This document shows, one piece after another, positions 11,101-20,861 of a DNA stretch of 64,000 nucleotides. The first letter of the stretch is position 1. Each line of letters begins with the position of its first letter. This stretch comes from Bolinopsis microptera. Taxonomy: Eukaryota; Ctenophora; Tentaculata; Lobata; Bolinopsidae. A model generated the notes under the pieces. That model did no database searches, was not told where the DNA came from, and was given only the letters and a program-made list of their open reading frames with translations. The stretch spans positions 3,162,001-3,226,000 of the forward strand of contig NC_087074.1 in the NCBI RefSeq assembly GCF_026151205.1, read 5' to 3'. A program made the translations under genes and the position numbers.

Positions 11101-13994
11101 CCTCTCATATCTCCCTCTCTCCTCATGTCCCTCCTCCTCCTCTTCCTTTCCTTCTCAGTCTCCGAGCCGTCCTCTCCTCCTCAGTCATCTTCCTCCCTCC
11201 TTCCTCCTGCGGTCTCTCCTCCCTCGGCAGTTCCTTCTCCTCCTCCTCTTCAGTCTCCTCCTCCTCCTTCTCATCCTCCTCCTTCTCAGTCCTCCTCAGT
11301 CCTCCCTTCCCACTCCTGTGTACTCATCCTCCCCTCCTCCTCTGAGTTATCCTCCTGAGTCTCGGGAGTCCTCCTCCATCTGAGGTCCTTCTGATTCCTC
11401 CTCCTTCTGATTTCACACCCTCCCTGAGTCATCTTCCTCCTCCTCTCTCCACTTCTGTCCTCTTCATGTCTCTCCGCCTTCTGAGTCTACCTTCTCCTTT
11501 CACTTCCTCTCTCCTCAGTCTTCCTTCAGTCCTCCTCCCTACTCTCCTCCTCAGTCATCGTCTCCTCTCCTCAGTACTCCTTCTCCACGTCAGTCATCCT
11601 CCTCCTCCTCCTCCACTCCTCCTCCTCCTCCTCCTCCTCCGTCCTCCTTCCTCCTCCTCATCCTCCTCTCCTCCTCCTCCTCCTCCTCCTCTCTCCCTCT
11701 CCTCTCCTCCTCCACTCATTCTCAGACCTCATCCTCTTCTCTCCTCCTCCTCAGTACTCCTCCTCCTCGTCATCTTCTTCTCTTCCTCATCAGTCCTCCT
11801 CTCCGTCTTTCTTCATCCTCTCAGTCCTCCTCAGTCTTCCTTCTCTCCTCCTCCTCTTCCTCCCTCCTCCTCAGTCCTCCTCCTCATGTCGTACTTCTCC
11901 TACCTCATCATTCCTTCTCGTCAGTCCTCTCCCTCCTCCTCCTCAGTCTTCCTCATTTCCTTGTCTCTCCTGTCTTCAGTCCTCCTCTTCCTCCTCCTTT
12001 CCCCTCCTCAGTCTCCTCTTCCGTCCTCCTCTTCACCTCCCCCCTCCTTCTCATCAATCTTCCTCAGTTCATCTTCAGTCATACTCCTTCTCCTCTCCTT
12101 CAGTCCTCCTCAGTCCTCCTCCTCAGTCTTCCTCATCCTCATCTCCTTTCCTCTCAGTCTCCTACTCTGAGTCCCTGAGTCATCTCCTCCTTCTCATCTT
12201 CCTCCTCCTCAGTCCTCCTCAGTTTTCCCTTCTCCTCCTCCTCCTCTTTTCTCCTCCTCATCTCAGTCCTCCCTCTCATCGCAGTCTTCTCCTCTCATCA
12301 GTCCTCCTCGTCCGTCCTCCTCCTCCTTTCCCTCAGTTCCTCATTCTCTTCACTTGTCCTCCTCCTCTTCTTAAGTCCTCTCTTTCCTCCTCCTTTCCTC
12401 CTCAGTTCCTCCTCTTCCAGTCTCCTCCTTCTCCTCCCCCTCCTCTCATCAACCTCCTCAGTCATCTTCAGCTCATACTCTTTACTCCTCTCCTCCCTTT
12501 CAAAAGGGTCCTTTTCCACAGTCTCCTCCTCAGTCTTCCTCATCCTCATCCTCCTCTTCCTCCTCAGTCCTTCCTACTCCTGAGTCCCCTGAGTCCTCCT
12601 CCTCTTCCTCCTCATCTCCTACTCCTCCTGAGTCCTCCCGACGAGTCCATACCTCCACATCCTCACTTCCTCGTCCTCTTCAGTTCCTCCTCTCCTCCTA
12701 CCTTCTGAGTCCACCTCCTCTACACCTCCGACCTCCTCAGTTTTCCCAGTCCTCCTCCCCCTCCTCAGTCCTCCTCCTCCTCCTATAGCTCTAAAGCTTT
12801 AGCATGTAACTATCTGGAACGTTTTAAAAAATTCTATCATTTAGATCTCCAAAATATATGCTTTGTTCGCTAAAAAACCGCCAATTCGGAGATATTTTCT
12901 TGTGTTTGAAGTCATATTCACGTCGTGCTCATAGCAAATTCGCCCAATATCGCCTGAATATCAGTTCTCACAGCCATACAACTATCTGGAAAGATTAAAG
13001 AAAATTTATCAGTAGGATCTCGAAATATTTGCCTTGCGTTCGCTAGAACCCGCCCATTTTGAGATATTTTCTTGTGTTTGAAGTCATATTCTAGGTTTGG
13101 CACATAGAAATTCGTCCACACTCGCACAGAATATCCGTCTCACTGCCATGACATTATCTGGAAAGTTTAAAGAAAATTTTTCGTAGGATCTCGAATATGT
13201 GCTCCGTTCGCTGAAAACCGCCTTTTTTGAGATAGTTTCTTGTGTTGAAGTCAAATCTCAGGTTTTGGCACATAGAAATTCGCCCAAACTCTCACACATT
13301 ATCCGTCATATAGCCATGTAACTATCTGGAAAGTTTAAAGAAAAATCCATTTGGCAGATCTTGGGAAAATCAAAAATATGATTCTAAAGTTATTCGTAAA
13401 CACTCTATTTTCGAACTTTTCATTTGGAACAGATTTGTTCGAAAGTCCTTCTGTCTGATTTTATGCCAGACTACTTTGCGTAGCGCGCGAAGCTTGAATT
13501 TGGTCATTATTTTACGCGCACGTACGAATATTTTTGACAGACGTGGAATTGACCGTAGAAATTTGTTAAAATTTCAAAACATAGATCTTTTAAAAATCAG
13601 ACGTAAACCTGTTTAAAGGTACCGGATACGAAGCCAAACTTAGCGTGTAAACACAGTCTTGAAAATGAGTGCAGTCAGTCAATGTATTTCTAAAGTCGAC
13701 ACAGTATGAGCCTAAAAATCAAAATTCAAAAGAGTGCTAGTCTGATAGTGCTATAGCAATCATTTTACATCACTGACGAGTGTGCGTTCCTTTAGAACAC
13801 ATATTAATAATTAACTATTTAAAATTCATCAGAAAGAGAAAGAGCCTAGTCCTCCCGCAGCTACACTGTTCCACGACGTTGCCTCAATCTTACAACGCAG
13901 AAAGTTCCTTATGGGTGACATGGGCGATGGGACCAGTGATAGTGAAAGTGAAAGTGATGGTGAATGGGATGATGAAGACAACAGCTGGAATTAA
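2030..13994 (+). CDS. WASF: WAVE/SCAR actin-nucleation-promoting protein (5'-partial, multi-exon)
   Basis: WAVE proteins sit in the WAVE regulatory complex, respond to Rac and activate the Arp2/3 complex at the cell cortex. Exons read: 2030-2168, 3393-3509, 3954-4118, 4285-4774, 4966-5038, 5784-5871, 6844-6882, 7114-7214, 7752-7920, 8276-8348 and 13833-13994. The first two carry the end of the SCAR homology domain (CDRPPPL, then SLYTDPTLFFRQW). Next come a basic stretch (NPKKKRVRRSRSS), a Pro/Gln-rich middle, a WH2 motif (LLAAIRSGINL) and a terminal central-acidic segment ending DDEDNSWN. Most exon phases match. One base appears missing in exon 3393-3509, at the 6882/7114 junction and in 7752-7920. 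The N-terminal SCAR domain must lie upstream of the window. The SCAR domain and single WH2 separate it from WASP. Confidence 0.9.
3393..3509 (+). CDS. WASF: WAVE exon: end of SCAR homology domain, part 2 (contains a 1-base frame break)
   Basis: The exon reads SDGRDG in the phase set by the previous exon, then SLYTDPTLFFRQWLYNMN in the next frame. The length of 117 is one base short of what the flanking phases need. It ends at AAGAGAGTG|GTAAGT, and the protein continues directly into the basic motif of the next exon. Both halves match the family, so a missing base near 3417-3420 in the assembly is more likely than a real null allele. Confidence 0.85.
3954..4774 (+). CDS. WASF: WAVE exons: basic region and Pro/Gln-rich linker
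   Basis: Two exons, 3954-4118 and 4285-4774, are in phase with each other and with the preceding exon. The first starts RRSRSSIKPG, completing the WAVE basic patch, then carries a proline run (SASPPPPLSYP) and an acidic stretch (DEDEEEN). The second is low-complexity, rich in Gln, Ser, Asn and His. This matches the disordered middle of WAVE proteins in composition rather than sequence. Donors are CAG|GTACTG and ACG|GTAAGA. Confidence 0.75.
4966..7920 (+). CDS. WASF: WAVE exons: linker and proline-rich segment
   Basis: Five small exons: 4966-5038, 5784-5871, 6844-6882, 7114-7214 and 7752-7920. They encode disordered Gln/Pro-rich sequence including FSLDDLPPPPEDLLD and QIPAAPSPPQDYYDHS. The donor of the first is at 5039, not 5032: only that choice keeps the Gln-rich frame of the next exon. 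Phase fails once between 6882 and 7114, and once inside 7752-7920 (around 7845-7865), each by a single missing base. The short exon 6844-6882 is the least certain. Confidence 0.6.
8276..8348 (+). CDS. WASF: WAVE exon: WH2 (V) motif
   Basis: The exon follows tcctttacag and ends at ATGAAG|GTATGT. It encodes TPSPAPQLDLLAAIRSGINL followed by RPMK. The LLxAIRxGIxL core is the actin-monomer-binding WH2 motif of WAVE proteins. It joins in phase to the central-acidic exon 5.5 kb downstream. Confidence 0.9.
8530..10680 (+). repeat. ~174-bp satellite, about 12-13 direct copies, in the WAVE intron
   Basis: A unit recurs about every 170-180 bp. It contains agatagttgtatggctgtga, gacggatattctgtgcga, gggcgaatttctatgtgcca, cttcaaacacaagaa and ggcggtttctagcggaacgc. 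Copies differ by many small insertions and deletions as well as substitutions. Short reading frames through it are chance. It lies wholly within the intron between the WH2 and C/A exons. Confidence 0.9.
10685..12785 (+). repeat. ~2-kb CTCC-rich polypyrimidine tract
   Basis: The plus strand is almost entirely C and T, built from TCC, CTCCTC and CTCAGTCCTC variants. The strand bias is extreme and could favour triplex (H-DNA) or R-loop formation during transcription. The main interruption is 10850-11035, an unrelated mixed-composition piece. The Ser/Pro/Leu-rich plus-strand frames and Arg/Glu-rich minus-strand frames are by-products of the repeat. Confidence 0.9.
12800..13350 (-). repeat. Same ~174-bp satellite, about 3 copies in inverted orientation
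   Basis: The reverse complement of the 8530-10680 unit reappears: ttcttgtgtttgaagtcata, ggcacatagaaattcg, cagaatatccgtctcac and catacaactatctggaaag. It therefore forms an inverted partner to the upstream array, with the polypyrimidine tract between them. After about 13360 the intron sequence is unrelated. Confidence 0.88.
13833..13994 (+). CDS. WASF: WAVE terminal exon: central (C) and acidic (A) motifs
   Basis: The exon opens after aaaattcatcag with KEKEPSPPAATLFHDVASIL, then QRRKFLMGD, a Ser/Asp/Glu run (SDSESESDGEWDDED) and NSWN before TAA. The DVASILQRR segment corresponds to the amphipathic C helix. The acidic tail with its near-terminal tryptophan is the Arp2/3-binding A motif. A poly(A) signal AATAAA follows at 14119-14124. 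The acceptor at 13833, rather than the later cctcccgcag, is chosen because only it keeps phase with the WH2 exon. Confidence 0.9.
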   Translation, partial: KEKEPSPPAATLFHDVASILQRRKFLMGDMGDGTSDSESESDGEWDDEDNSWN

Positions 13995-14124
13995 GAGTCA
14001 CAGAGAGTCATCCGTTGGTTTTGCTGTTAGGAATTAAGTGTTCTTTGATGAAATCGTTGAGAGAAACTTGGAGATGAGGTAAACTTGGAGATTATAGTCC
14101 TCGAACTGAAATTGTTATAATAAA

Positions 14125-15403
14125 GATCTATAAAGATCTATGATAATATTATATAAGATCTATGAAAATATATAAGTTCGAATATATGTAAAATTTTTAA
14201 ATATGTATTTGTTTGTTTGTTTACTCTTCTTTTCACTTATTTACAAATTATTTGCCTTGCACAGATGTGTTCAAACAGTTCATGGCTTATTAAGTAACTT
14301 CTGTATGTTTTAATTACGACATTTATCTTATTTTAAGTTGCCTTACATTTGAAGTTCTGATCACTCATCGCCTGGAATTTTAATCTTTAACCGAATGATT
14401 CCACAATTTTCAAATTTGATTTTATATACTGGTTGATCATTATATAAAATACAATTATTGATAATTGCTGCTTATGAATTTAAGAAAGTTTATTATCAGA
14501 TTGTATACGAATTTTAACAGATTCATTTATGAGGGAATTTCATTGGGTTTTATCATCAATTTAGTTCATCAATTTCTGAGGAACATTTAATAAGTTTTTT
14601 CTGTATTTTAGTAGCTATTTGCACTTTGAATATAAAGTTATATTGGTAACGTGATATCATCTAAATTTTAATGCTACGAAAAGAAATTATAATTTACATG
14701 ATACTTTAGATTAAATGTTATTTGTCGAGTTTGATTGTATTCTGTGGTTTGAACTTCTGTTTTATAAAAGTAAAACAATATTACATTGAAGTGTTTTTAA
14801 TCTCAAAATAGAATTAGCTAATTAATTACAGTAAACTAAGTCGACAAAGATCAACATTTAATTCTAGTGGTAAAAGGTTACAATTTAACATAAAAATAGC
14901 CTGTCCAAACAGTTTTTCGTAATTCACAAAAACATAAATCACAATTTTCCAATGTACCTAAAAAATCAGGAAACTAACTTTTTCGACTGTCAATAAATCA
15001 GTAAAGAAGTTTAAATTGGCACAATTCACGGGGTCGTATCATCTTATCATCTTCCAAGTCCTCATTGTAAACTATAGCTAAACAGTTCCATTTGTGAGTT
15101 CTGTCTGTGCATTTCTTCTTGCTCCAAATCTCATTAACCTCTCTGAACACATCGTTGTTAGGTCAATCTAATAATGTTTCATGGAACTTGAGTAGTTTAA
15201 ACGAATCTCACAAACCTCATTATAAACTCTTTACTGCAGATTGAGAAAAATCATCAATGATGTTTTTGTTCCCGATCAACATATTCTGCACAATTTCTTG
15301 ACATAATAGCTCACTATTGGCACCAGAAAATAGCCCAATCGTGCACTCAAGTTTGTCACAGGTACATACAAACTACAAAGTACTGTATCTCGTATCTTAA
15401 AAC
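14125..15403. other. AT-rich spacer between WAVE and astacin 3' ends
   Basis: This is convergent intergenic sequence after the WAVE poly(A) signal. I see no long frame, no splice-supported exon and no recognisable repeat in it. Confidence 0.5.
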
Positions 15404-17862
15404 TTACTCCTCCTTGATGCAGCGCCAGGTAATCAGACCGAAGAGGTAGGTGCACTCTCCCCAATATCTGCGAGTGTAAGTGTGTGTTGTGTTCACTATC
15501 TTGCAGTCTGAGATGGTTGTGATTCAAGGCTACTGTCGAGCTAGGGTTTCATACAATAAGCACAGAATTCTTGACCAAAAAATCGAAGAAAGCAAAATAT
15601 TCTCTTTATTACCAGTTTAAGACTAAGCTTCTAAAATCGATCAAAGTTTCCCCCTCTAAAGTACTCTTACCGCAGTTGTAAATAAGGTTGACTTTCTCGA
15701 CGTCACGCGCGGACAGCACGGTCCCTCTGGTCCGATCCGTCCTGGTATGAGGCTGTCCAAGGACGGATTGTGGTGAGATCTGTAGGGAGGCCTTACTGAT
15801 GTGACTCATTCCGTAGTTGCATTCGCTGAGAACTGACCCGGTTAAGCTTACGAAGTGACTCTTTCCGTAGTGCATTACGCATGAGAAATGACCGGGTTAA
15901 GCTTACTGAAGTGACTTTTCCGTAGTGCATTACGCTGAGAATGACCTGGTTAAGCTTACTGAAGTGACTCTTTCCGTAGTGCATTACGCTGAGAATGACC
16001 TGGTCTTAAGCTTACTGAAGTGGCTCTTTCCGTAGTGCATTACGCTGAGAATGACCTGTTAATGCTTTCGAAGTGACTCTTTCCGTAGTGCATTACGCTG
16101 AGAATGACCTGGTTAAGCGAGCTATTTGTTTTACTTTTAATGGTGGTATAAAATGTATATGTGACATCAATGCGAATGTTTATTGGCAGTGCTGTTTATA
16201 ACGTTACTAAATCAAACTTTCTTGATAAAGTTAAATTTAATCACAGATTCGGTCATAGAATGTGATCAAGATATTCCCCTATACCGTATGATCACAATTG
16301 AACTCACCTGACGTAATCGTAGTTGTCATTCCTAACATATGAAGGGCTGTGCGTCATCTTCTTGAAGTTGATACCAAAAGCTCCAGGAAGAAGGTTACCT
16401 TGGATGATCTGCACATACTGGTCTCTGTCCTGTCTGGTGTGTTCGTGGAACAAGCCTGTGTTAATTTTGTTACGCATTTATAAAAATCTTTCACGAAACA
16501 AAGTAACAAATTCGTCAATATAGATTAATTGTGATGTAAAATTGTTCTTTTTTCACATCAGGGTCAAGTTTAACGTAAAATCATTGATCATTACGCTCTG
16601 TCTGTTGATGTAATGCTTACTAAAATCTAAGCTACCCTACCTAGGACATGACCAAGCTCGTGCATGAGAGCTCCGTGGTCGTACTGGCACCCAGGACTGA
16701 TTGTCACGAACTGCTGACCTCCCACCATACCCACGTGAGATGAACACGAGCTGAAGTGGAGGTGCGTCGTGCGTGAGCGGTAACGCGTGAAGCCGTGACT
16801 CGTTTAACTTTAAGTATAAGGGTAAGTTTTCTTTATCTTTGAATACATATTTTTAGTTCTGCAATCTGCATCAGATTGAGGACAAAAGTAAAACTAAATG
16901 TTCAAACAGTATGGAATAATATATTAACTATTCGTTGAGGTGTTCATATTATTTATAAACGGTGTAAACTAAAGCCTTGTCTCATTTACTCACTTGCCAG
17001 GTCTCAAACTGACGAAGTTAGTTTCCGTAGTCTTAGGAACAAACAACGCACAAGTTCCCTTGTTCCATTCCTTCATCGCCACTTTGATAAACACCACTGC
17101 CTGCGGGTCCGCTGAGAAGTAATATCATTACTGAAGGTTGGTGTGATGAGTGTTAGTATAATTAGTATACATAATTAGAATAAATTTGACTTTTAGAGAT
17201 TAGTAGTCTCACTCTCTACTAATATTTGAGATTAGTTGTACTCTTAGTCGCTCATCAGCGGCCATTCTCAGTAGAGTACGCGATCAACCAGAAATTAAGT
17301 TTTCCCCGCTGAAAAAACTCACTCATAGCAGAGACTTCGTAGGGAATGGTGTAAGTCAAGGAACCCTCGTTATCAGAGGTCTTGTAGCTCCAGACGCTGT
17401 TAGTGTTCGGAGGATTGTTGCCAGTCTGATTTGTGCTATTGTCCTGATTCAGGACACCATTTCCAGAATTCTGGGTATTACTATTATTCCCCACAGTTGA
17501 GACGTTATTTCCCGGATTATTTCCTGAAGAGTTTACGCTTCGTTTCTGTATTCTATCCCAGAACGGATGGAGATTGTCGTCCCATAAAATGTCCCCCTCG
17601 AATATTTCCCCGTCTTGAATGTCGTGTGTGAGTCCTGTATAGTTCAGTGCCACTAAAGACATCACGATCAGTAGGATTGTCTGAAAATTGTCGTCTCATC
17701 GGTTTCCATTACATAATAAATGTTAATCAAGATTTTAGTCTTTAAACCAAGGCTATAATTTTATCAGCTAAAAGATAGTAAGATTTACATTTCTGGTAAC
17801 CTGACATCATGACTACCAGAGTTAATCAGCTGTCCAAAACATACCAAATATTTGTGATCCAT
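15404..17862 (-). CDS. Secreted astacin-family (M12A) zinc metalloprotease
   Basis: Seven exons in phase give 336 residues: 17845-17862, 17323-17680, 16994-17111, 16641-16750, 16308-16455, 15671-15825 and 15404-15507. The first two encode a signal peptide (MDHKYL then TILLIVMSLVALN), a short propeptide and an Asn/Ser-rich linker. The catalytic domain starts near TYTIPYEVSA. The zinc site HELGHVLGLFHEHTRQDRD is split by an intron after HELGHVL. The Met-turn is (S)VMHYGK, and the domain ends SARDVEKVNLIYNC. A short Cys-containing tail (CDCKIVN...WGECTYLFG...RCIKEE) follows instead of CUB or EGF domains. Known family role: extracellular proteolysis in development, digestion or matrix processing. 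The last upstream copy of the Met-turn acceptor (15825) is used here because it alone keeps the frame. Confidence 0.9.
15785..16125 (-). repeat. 54-bp tandem repeat of the astacin Met-turn 3' splice site, ~6 copies
   Basis: On the minus strand each unit contains a branch/acceptor region (aaccaggtcattctcag) and the start of the Met-turn exon (cgtaatgcactacggaaag). Starts of the exon-like part are at about 16097, 16042, 15989, 15934, 15880 and 15825. If read through, a unit encodes SVMHYGKSHFSKLNQVIL, 18 residues with no stop. The most exon-proximal copy is degenerate (ECNYGMSHI) but is followed by the genuine rest of the exon. Some copies carry one- or two-base indels. Confidence 0.9.
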
Positions 17863-18178
17863 TGTCGAAGCTCCTTGGTGACCTTCAAAGCCAAAGTGCG
17901 GCTATGAGATCAGGGATGAAAATAGCGAACGTATAATGAGTCCTGCTCTCAGAACATCACAACATAAGCAAGACCTTGATTGTTGACTATCAAATTTTTG
18001 GATCAATCAAAACTTTTAAACGTACAGCGATCGAAAGAGTGATTAGTTTTTGTTTAACTGCCCCTGTTCCTAACCGAGTTATAATTTCACGGCTCTTGTA
18101 AATCTAAGTGAAGTAAGCAGCTGTTACTCTAACCTGGAGACCTTAGTATAGCTCTCCCACTCAAAGGGCCTCAAATAT

Positions 18179-18188
18179 GTCACGTGAC
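18179..18188. promoter_or_regulatory. Palindromic GTCACGTGAC upstream of astacin
   Basis: The sequence is a perfect 10-bp extended E-box of the type bound by MiT/TFE and USF bHLH-leucine-zipper factors. It lies about 315 bp upstream of the astacin start codon. A CRE-like TGACGTCA is at 18360-18367. Function is inferred from motif and position only. Confidence 0.35.
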
Positions 18189-18399
18189 CTATTTTTCGGG
18201 TCATATGAGACGTGTGCTGTGTCGATATGGAGCAATGTACAATATGGTGCAAATTGTGATTGTTATAACGACACGAATCTAATTGTCAAATTATACCGCG
18301 TCCTTAACAAGTGTTTAAGTTCCTGAGAAACTTTGATACTTTTGGAATTCTGCATCTGTTGACGTCACGTCCCTTGTGTCACGTCACTTGGCTGTACGT

Positions 18400-20560
18400 G
18401 ACCCGTTAAAAATCTGTGGGTGGATAATACCTGTATCCTGAAATATCAAATTTATGAGAACTGAACGAAAAAAGAAATAGTTTTCAGAACAAACCTGTAA
18501 TCACTCTGGCAAGCTTTAAATCCATTTAAAAAGTTCCGCAGCAGATCTGAGATCATATCACAGAGCTCAGACTGAATTTCATCCGCTCTGAAGGTTGATA
18601 AATTAATAAGGCAATTTGGTTTAAATTACGGCTTCATTGTTCTGTTATAAGGTTTTATGCATTAAAAAATGGTCCACTATCAGTGCACGATGCTTTGAGG
18701 CACAATGCTCTGTCTCAGCTCTGAGGCGCGATGTGGTGGCCCCAGTGACGTATTGCACAGAATGTTTAAAAAGATAGTGACTATTGGGCCGTAGCAACAT
18801 AAACTACCAACAAATAAAAAGTATACGATATTCGCATAAAGTATTTGCTATGTATCTGGTTAGTGGCCTCCGCACACAACAGGGTCAATATATTGATAAA
18901 AAGCAGCTCAGTAAAAGAATACAGCTGGTAAAATTCATATACGATCGTTCATCGTGTAATCTAAAGACCTTTGAAATTCAAATCTCAGGAATTCGCACCA
19001 GTTTATACATTTCAAAATTTTAACATTAAGATTATCATCAATATAGCACTGACTCATAGAAATCTGAATTGAAAAACACTTCTTTGTTAAGCCAATATAA
19101 CTACATAAAAAGAATTGTACTGTACAACTGACATACTAGTATTTTTACAACTTTACTAGTATTTTTATTCTCAGCCAGTTCAGTAGTGGTCCCAATAGCA
19201 CAATAGATAATACAAAGAACTGTTAGTATTTTAGATACATCCCTCTGTACCCTCACTAGGCCGGTTCACAAAACCACTTTTCGTTCAAATAATTAGCAAT
19301 TAGAGATCACCTCTAATTAGTTGCTCTATAGGGTCAGGAACAACCAAAAAAAAGTTTTGTCTCTACGGTTTCGTATAATACTGACTTGGGCCACGCCCAT
19401 ATTTTATAGTGCTTCTTATACAGGTAAAATAGTGAAAATCACGTTTTTCACATGATAGTGCCATTTCTGTGCACTGAGACTTTCTACTCTAATATAAATG
19501 TGATAATGGAATTTCGTTGAAACATGTTTTCAAGACTCTGTGACCACGCCCCTATTTCTTATACACATAAAAACACGAAAATCGCAGATTTTTAAGGATG
19601 ATGATTAATCACTCTACACTCGACTGTCACGTGACTTTTTCAACTCGTTCTCTAGCTGGTTCTGAACGACTTTTCGAAACCCTAACCGTCTAATCTCATC
19701 CCAACCCTAACGCTAACCCAATCCTTAACAAAAACATATGCTGAAACCCTAACCCTGACGAGAAATTAGACTAACTTCCTTATACGGTCATATCACGTGA
19801 TCGAGACAGTTTTTCGCCAATATCTCGTCAGGGGAGCATTTTAACCCTATGTCATGGGGGGTGATTCGGAATCAGCGTCCGAAAATACATCGATTGAAGT
19901 TGGTTACAACCGTCGGGGGGCCTTTTAGAACAATCTCGAAGATCGACTGTAGAGTGATTTAGCACGCTCGGATTTTTAACTGATTGGATTGATTTAGAGC
20001 TTTGAGACTTTCTACTCGAATATAAATGTAACCTAAGCATTTCGTTTGAACATGGTTTAAAATTTCTTTGACCACGCCCTATGAGGCCACTCCCATATTT
20101 TTTTTACAAATTTGTACAATCAGTGTATTGTTAAAAGTTATGAAAATTAAATCATACATAATTGTAATACTATCTTAAAAACATCTATTTAAAACGAAAT
20201 ATTGCCTTAAAACCGTTCGATCCCTGCCCTCTAAGTCTAACCAATGTTGTATCATAATTGTTAGATATGATTGACTTAATCTACTATATTTTAGAGCAAA
20301 GAATGCTAATTGGGCACTATGGGCAGCTATGGTTAACACAGTCACAAAAATGTGACATTTTTTACATTATAGTGCCTAACAACAATACATTTTATTTCTG
20401 AACAGTGCATATGGGAGTATGGGTCACGTGGCTAATGTTCAGAGCTTTTGAACATGCTAGATTAATAGATGCTAAAATTAAGCCACTGTCGTCGTAAACT
20501 CTATTAAAAAAATTTACCAATACCTTAAGAACGACAAATTTAGTCTACCATAAATTTAGT
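18400..20560. other. Intergenic sequence with old dispersed repeats
   Basis: No supportable gene. It contains CCCTAA-like fragments at 19670-19765, not in tandem. A segment at 19830-19990 (cattttaaccctatgtcat, gtgattcggaatca, atctcgaagatcga) recurs at 35207-35360, so it is an interspersed repeat. Confidence 0.55.
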
Positions 20561-20853
20561 CAAACTTTTGACTCAGGGGTGTAGGAATGATTTTCTTCAT
20601 GGGGGGCCAAATTCTAAATTTTATTTGGCGCTTCGCGCCAAAGCCTGCATTTCAAAAACTTTCGGGGCAAGGACAAAAGGAAATTGCGGCATGTGCGGAA
20701 TCGCGATTTTTCACGTTCGCGATTTTTTCAGATCATGGCCTCGCGAAAAATCGCGATGTTTCAGTTCTCCACGACAAATTGCACATTTTCCTTTAAATCT
20801 GAAGACCAAATTCGCCTATTTTCCTTCAAATCTGCGGGCCAAATATCACGTTT
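20560..20853. repeat. Interspersed repeat rich in TCGCGATTTTT motifs
   Basis: The segment has repeated atcgcgattttt and ttcgcgatttttt motifs and a small inverted repeat (ggcgcttcgcgcc). Similar cgcgattttt segments occur at 24560-24670, 24905-24950 and 25800-25870. It lies immediately outside the second G/C-ended element and may be an older element into which that one inserted. Confidence 0.5.
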
Positions 20854-20861
20854 TCTATAAG

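Noticed and set aside
10680-12549. Ser/Pro/Leu-rich plus-strand and Arg/Glu-rich minus-strand proteins
   Set aside because: They are translations of the CTCC polypyrimidine tract within the WAVE intron.
16323-16523. Plus-strand frame in the astacin region
   Set aside because: It is a shadow of the minus-strand astacin exon at 16308-16455.
19670-19765. Interstitial telomere repeat (CCCTAA)
   Set aside because: CCCTAA-like words are scattered and not in tandem.
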